From Deltaproteobacteria bacterium (GTDB taxonomy: Bacteria; Desulfobacterota; Desulfobacteria; Desulfobacterales; JAFDCJ01): a stretch of 27,160 nucleotides of DNA. Positions 24,155 to 27,160 of this stretch are shown here, one piece after another; the first letter of the stretch is position 1; the number at the start of each line of letters is the position of its first letter. The stretch spans positions 1 through 27,160 of the forward strand of contig JAJRVC010000390.1 of NCBI GenBank assembly GCA_024277475.1. The letters run 5' to 3'. Under the pieces are notes generated by a model. That model was not told the origin of the DNA, did no database searches, and saw only the letters and a program-made list of their open reading frames with translations. The position numbers and the translations under genes are program-made.

Positions 24155-24505
24155 ATGCTTCAAAGATACGACATCTCTATGGATAATGACACAAATCGAA
24201 TTTCAATTAGAGAATTTGCAGTAATTGGGCGAAAACCACGGAAAAGTGAATATTATGATCTTACCTTGGAAGATTTTTCGCTGATTCATGAGGTCTCCTA
24301 TGATGTTGATACAATTCGTGCTGCTATTCAAGAGGGGTCGGAGGCATTAATTTCAGAGTTTCGATCCGATGATTTTTTCCCTATTGGATCCTGTGCCAAA
24401 ATCATCGCCGAAAAAGTGACCGGCTTATTCAATGGCAACACGGAACCGGTTTCTGAAGTGTTTTTTGACGATCGAACCCTTCTTTCCACTTATACTGAAA
24501 AATAG
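24155..24505 (+). CDS. Protein of unknown function, 116 aa
   Basis: I do not recognise this family. The frame is open further upstream to ATG 24050, but that would read through the terminator hairpin at 24083-24112. ATG 24155, after AAGGAAGA, is therefore chosen, giving 116 aa. The protein is acidic and soluble, without a signal peptide or membrane segment. It contains SIREFAVIGRKPRKSEYYDLTLEDFSLIHEVSYD and a middle segment rich in Asp/Glu/Phe, ending FDDRTLLSTYTEK. Its codon use is AT-rich compared with the mttB genes. It is probably monocistronic, with no functional hint from neighbours. Confidence 0.7.
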   Translation: MLQRYDISMDNDTNRISIREFAVIGRKPRKSEYYDLTLEDFSLIHEVSYDVDTIRAAIQEGSEALISEFRSDDFFPIGSCAKIIAEKVTGLFNGNTEPVSEVFFDDRTLLSTYTEK

Positions 24506-24622
24506 TGTAAGATAAACCCTTGAACAAAAGCTATGTCCTTCCCGCCGGATTACACCTCAATGCTGCAAGGGTACAGAAATAGCCTAATTCTTAGTATTCC
24601 GCTTAAAAAATGAATAATTCGC

Positions 24623-24651
24623 TTGCTATTGGCCTGAAAAAGGATTATATT
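24623..24651 (+). promoter_or_regulatory. Candidate promoter of the cold-shock gene, giving a long leader
   Basis: TTGCTA (24623-24628), a 17-base spacer, TATATT (24646-24651). Transcription near 24658 would leave a leader of about 120 bases before ATG 24777, with a small stem TCCCG/CGGGA near 24669-24688. Long 5' leaders are typical of cold-shock mRNAs. Confidence 0.42.
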
Positions 24652-24776
24652 CTATTCAATCAATTAAGTCCCGCCTAAAAAATCGGGATAGTTTCTTTCT
24701 GCAGGAACAATCCATTTGTCAGAGTGGCATCCTCCAGTTTGCGACATTGAAAATCTTATGAAAGGAGAATGTTAGT

Positions 24777-24977
24777 ATGACTAATGGAACTGTTAAGTGG
24801 TTTAATGACCGAAAAGGGTTCGGATTCATTGAGCAGGAAGACGGGCCCGATGTGTTTGTTCATCATTCAGCAATCAATTCATCCGGTTTCAAATCTCTCA
24901 ATGAAGGCGACCAGGTTTCCTTTGACATAGAGCAAGGCCAAAAAGGTCCTGCCGCTGCAAATGTCAGTGTGATTTAA
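24777..24977 (+). CDS. Cold-shock protein, CspA family
   Basis: A 66-aa single cold-shock domain, a nucleic-acid chaperone that destabilises mRNA secondary structure. RNA-binding motifs are KGFGFI (RNP1, 14-19) and VFVHH (RNP2, 26-30), in the usual five-strand barrel (NGTVKWFND start, [23 protein letters not shown] end). It has a strong AAAGGAGA site. A terminator follows at once (24993-25035), so the gene is monocistronic. Confidence 0.97.
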   Translation: MTNGTVKWFNDRKGFGFIEQEDGPDVFVHHSAINSSGFKSLNEGDQVSFDIEQGQKGPAAANVSVI

Positions 24978-24992
24978 CTTTTGTTTCCGAGT

Positions 24993-25035
24993 AAAAAGGG
25001 CATTCTTCGAATAGAGAGGAATGCCCTTTTCTTTT
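24993..25035 (+). terminator. Rho-independent terminator of the cold-shock gene
   Basis: AAAAGGGCATTC (24994-25005) pairs perfectly with GAATGCCCTTTT (25019-25030) around a 13-base loop, followed by a T-rich tail. The A-run on the left makes it possibly bidirectional. Confidence 0.88.
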
Positions 25036-25072
25036 CATCACTATCAAGGATAGCGGCCTTCGAGGTGACAAT

Positions 25073-25231
25073 ATGGCGAAATCACATTATTCATTAAAAA
25101 AGCGCAAGAAAGAATTGGCAAGGAAGCTAAAGCAAGAGCAAAAAAGACAGCGCAAATTAGAAAAAGATTCAATACAGCCGGAAGAGGCTTTAGATGATTC
25201 CCAGGAGAAGGTCAAAGATCCGCTAACATAG
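25073..25231 (+). CDS. Small highly charged lysine-rich protein, 52 aa
   Basis: A short gene supported by its GAGGTGA ribosome binding site six bases before ATG 25073 and a clean frame to TAG 25231. The product starts MAKSHYSLKKRKKELARKLKQ and is dominated by Lys, Arg, Glu and Gln in its first two thirds, predicting one long charged helix. The C-terminus is acidic (EEALDDSQEKVKD). It follows the cold-shock gene's terminator and precedes the acyltransferase by 44 bases. Small basic proteins of this kind next to cold-shock genes recur in other phyla, so a nucleic-acid or ribosome-associated role is plausible but unproven. Confidence 0.68.
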   Translation: MAKSHYSLKKRKKELARKLKQEQKRQRKLEKDSIQPEEALDDSQEKVKDPLT

Positions 25232-25275
25232 AAAAGAAACGCGAATCTTTTTTCCCGAATCCGATAGGGGGAATA

Positions 25276-26166
25276 ATGTATCATGCTTTACTTGAAGCGG
25301 TTCGGGGCAGTCTATCCCTGATTGTGTATATTTTGAACACGGTGTTCTGGTGCATCCCTTTATTTGTGATAGTAGCCGCTAAAGCGGTGGTCCCTATGGA
25401 ATCCTGGAGGCGGAGATGCAGCCGGATACTAAACGCGATTGCCGAAAATTGGATTTGGGTTAACAACCAAAACCAGCAACTGGTTGGGAATACTCGTTGG
25501 GATATTCAAGGCGTGGAGACCCTGGAACGATCTGAATGGTACTTGGTTCTAGCCAATCACCAATCCTGGGTGGATATCGTGGTGCTTCAGAGGATATTTC
25601 ATCGGAAAATCCCATTTTTGAAGTTTTTTATTAAAAAGGAATTGTTATGGTTTCCGATTCTTGGTCAGGCATGGTGGGCGATGGATTTTCCGTTTGTAAA
25701 AAGATACTCCAAAAGCTATCTGCAAAAAAAGCCTCACCTAAAGGGAAAAGATATAGAAATAACGCGCAAAGCCTGTAAAAAGTTTAAAAAACTACCGATC
25801 TCTATCATGAATTTTGTGGAAGGCACCCGTTTCACAAATGAAAAGCATCGCAGACAGCATTCGCCATATGCTCATCTACTTAGACCCAAGGCCGGTGGTA
25901 TTGCTTTCGTGCTTGGCGCCATGGAAAAACAAATTCACCGGGTACTGGATGTCACCATTGTGTATCCTGACGGTGTATCAAGCTTTTGGGCGCTTCTCTG
26001 TGGTAAAATCCGAAAAATTCAAGTTAGAGTGCGCTCACTGCCGATAAGCCCGGAACTGCTTGGTGATTATGTAAATGATGGGCACTATCGGTTAGAACTT
26101 CAGCGTTGGTTGAATAACATATGGGAAGAAAAAAACCGGCGAATTGAAGAGATGATGGTTTCATAA
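25276..26166 (+). CDS. Lysophospholipid/1-acylglycerol-3-phosphate acyltransferase-like (PlsC family)
   Basis: A 296-aa membrane-associated acyltransferase. The N-terminus has one hydrophobic segment (about 13-36), then the family blocks: NHQSWVDI (94-101; catalytic His95 and Asp100) and FVEGTRF (180-186). The later PKAGGIAFVLGAM and TIVYPDG segments match the YihG-like branch of PlsC. It would acylate lysophospholipids, probably lysophosphatidic acid, at the sn-2 position; the acyl donor is not evident. ATG 25276 has an AGGGGGA site. Its last codons overlap by 6 bases the stop of the enoyl-CoA hydratase on the opposite strand. Confidence 0.9.
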   Translation: MYHALLEAVRGSLSLIVYILNTVFWCIPLFVIVAAKAVVPMESWRRRCSRILNAIAENWIWVNNQNQQLVGNTRWDIQGVETLERSEWYLVLANHQSWVDIVVLQRIFHRKIPFLKFFIKKELLWFPILGQAWWAMDFPFVKRYSKSYLQKKPHLKGKDIEITRKACKKFKKLPISIMNFVEGTRFTNEKHRRQHSPYAHLLRPKAGGIAFVLGAMEKQIHRVLDVTIVYPDGVSSFWALLCGKIRKIQVRVRSLPISPELLGDYVNDGHYRLELQRWLNNIWEEKNRRIEEMMVS

Positions 26167-26934
26167 CTTGCCCTTCATCTTATCCAGTTTTCTCTCCACA
26201 AATTTCTGCTGGTTTTGAGCGCCTGCACAAGTCAAAAGATGGCCGGCTTCCATTTCCAGTGTTTGCTCGAAACTCGAGTGCAGCCCCTGATCGATGGCGA
26301 TTCGGGAGAGTCTGAGTGCCAGAGGGGATTTTTCTCCGATTCTGCGGGCCATGGCCATTGATTCATCTAAGAGGTGTTCAGCCGCAACCACCTTGTTTGC
26401 CAGGCCGATTACCATGGCCTCATGGGCATCAATAAAGTCACCGGTAAAGACCAATTCTTTAGCCTTGCCCAGCCCGACGATTTGGGCAAGCAGCTTCGTT
26501 CCCGCGGTGGTTATGGTGAGGCCGACATCAGTCTCCGGAAATCCGAATTTAGCTTCTTCAGCAGCGATTCTGATGTCGCAACTCATCGCGAACTCGCAAC
26601 CGCCGCCCAGTGCATAGCCCGGAACCGCTGCTATCAATGGCTTTCCCAGAGCCAGGATCACACGCTGTACTTCCTGCAGCCCTTCTGTTTCTTCAATCCA
26701 GTCTTCAAAACTTTTTCCGGCGGAAGTCTCTTTCAGATCTTCCCCGGCACAAAAAGCCCTGCCCGCACCTGTCAGAATGACCGCTGCAATGTCCCTATCC
26801 TGCCTTACCATCTCAAGTTTTTCGATCAGCCCCTTGAGAAGATCTTTGTTGATGGCATTGAGACGTTCAGGTCTGTTCAGGGTGATAATCCCCACGTTTT
26901 TATTTTTTTCATATAGAACTGTATTATTTGTCAT
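26161..26934 (-). CDS. Enoyl-CoA hydratase/isomerase (crotonase family)
   Basis: A 257-aa crotonase-fold protein, the standard length. The oxyanion hole residues are in the FCAGEDL segment (61-67) and GYALGGG (106-112). Both glutamates typical of a hydratase are present: Glu114 in GGGCEFAMSCD and Glu134 in GFPETDVG. It most likely hydrates a 2-enoyl-CoA in beta-oxidation or a related acyl-CoA route. Closer substrate assignment is not possible. ATG 26934 has a GGAGG site. It overlaps the acyltransferase 3' end by six bases (convergent). Confidence 0.92.
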   Translation of the reverse strand: MTNNTVLYEKNKNVGIITLNRPERLNAINKDLLKGLIEKLEMVRQDRDIAAVILTGAGRAFCAGEDLKETSAGKSFEDWIEETEGLQEVQRVILALGKPLIAAVPGYALGGGCEFAMSCDIRIAAEEAKFGFPETDVGLTITTAGTKLLAQIVGLGKAKELVFTGDFIDAHEAMVIGLANKVVAAEHLLDESMAMARRIGEKSPLALRLSRIAIDQGLHSSFEQTLEMEAGHLLTCAGAQNQQKFVERKLDKMKGKL

Positions 26935-26950
26935 GTAAACCTCCAGATAA

Positions 26951-27063
26951 TGTTAGGGTTCAAAGGTTCTGGGTGCAACGTTCAGGGTCATATCAAAATT
27001 GGTTCACGGGTTCTGGGTTCAAGGTTATTCCGGACTCCCAAACTTCTGAATCCTTGAACTCGT
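26951..27063. repeat. Degenerate GGTTC/GTTCAAGG-type repeats upstream of the enoyl-CoA hydratase
   Basis: Repeated variants GGGTTCAAAGG, GGTTCTGGGTGCAACG, GGTTCACGGG and GGTTCTGGGTTCAAGG lie close together. An inverted form (CCTTGAACTC) lies at about 27053-27062. It is low-complexity and non-coding. Bases 27064-27160 hold nothing recognised besides a CCGGT-A-ACCGG stem near 27127-27137. Confidence 0.5.
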
Positions 27064-27160
27064 GTGAAACTATATCATTTATTACAAAAATATTTTTTTT
27101 CTTATTAAACCGGTCGATTTGGTTGCCGGTAACCGGGTTAGCATGAGACACCGTCTGGCC

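Overview
The window looks like chromosome from a mesophilic, moderate-GC Desulfobacterota member, probably a Desulfobacterales-type sulfate reducer. This rests on the housekeeping order (MerR-type regulator, tRNA-Gly, rimP-nusA-infB-ylxP-rbfA-nrnA-truB-rpsO-pnp-M16 peptidase), on MttB-superfamily methyltransferases beside a UroD/MtaA-type methyltransferase, and on intergenic dispersed repeats of a kind I associate with that group. No marker gene in the window fixes the species.

Layout. 1-225: end of a MerR-type regulator. 240-540: tRNA-Gly(CCC) with a good promoter and a downstream terminator. 564-11972: a co-directional translation and RNA-metabolism block covering ribosome maturation (rimP, rbfA), transcription elongation (nusA), initiation (infB), oligoribonucleotide turnover (nrnA), tRNA pseudouridylation (truB), ribosomal protein S15 and polynucleotide phosphorylase, ending in an M16 peptidase. 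12001-16552: mixed-orientation genes, namely dUTPase (-), a YycJ-like metallo-beta-lactamase-fold hydrolase (+), an acyl-ACP thioesterase (-), a TPR protein (+) and an HD protein resembling the hydrolase half of RelA/SpoT (-).

17038-23889 is the accessory core. It holds two non-pyrrolysine MttB-family methyltransferases of identical length (470 aa), a DapF-type epimerase of alphaproteobacterial flavour, a UroD/MtaA-family protein that has lost one canonical zinc cysteine, and a 3-hydroxyisobutyrate-dehydrogenase-like NAD(P) enzyme with an altered active site. No corrinoid protein is present, so the methyl carrier must be encoded elsewhere. A 49-bp block, about 88% identical by hand count, lies upstream of both mttB genes, each time on that gene's coding strand. 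It is the most striking non-coding signal here. I infer a cluster that demethylates an unknown quaternary or methylated amine, possibly a chiral one.

23890-27160: a candidate terminator-ended small RNA, a 116-aa protein of unknown function, a cold-shock protein with a long leader and strong terminator, a 52-aa highly charged protein, a PlsC-type acyltransferase, and a convergent enoyl-CoA hydratase. I saw no insertion sequence, prophage, CRISPR array or rRNA. Intergenic regions carry several palindromic or dispersed repeats, listed separately.
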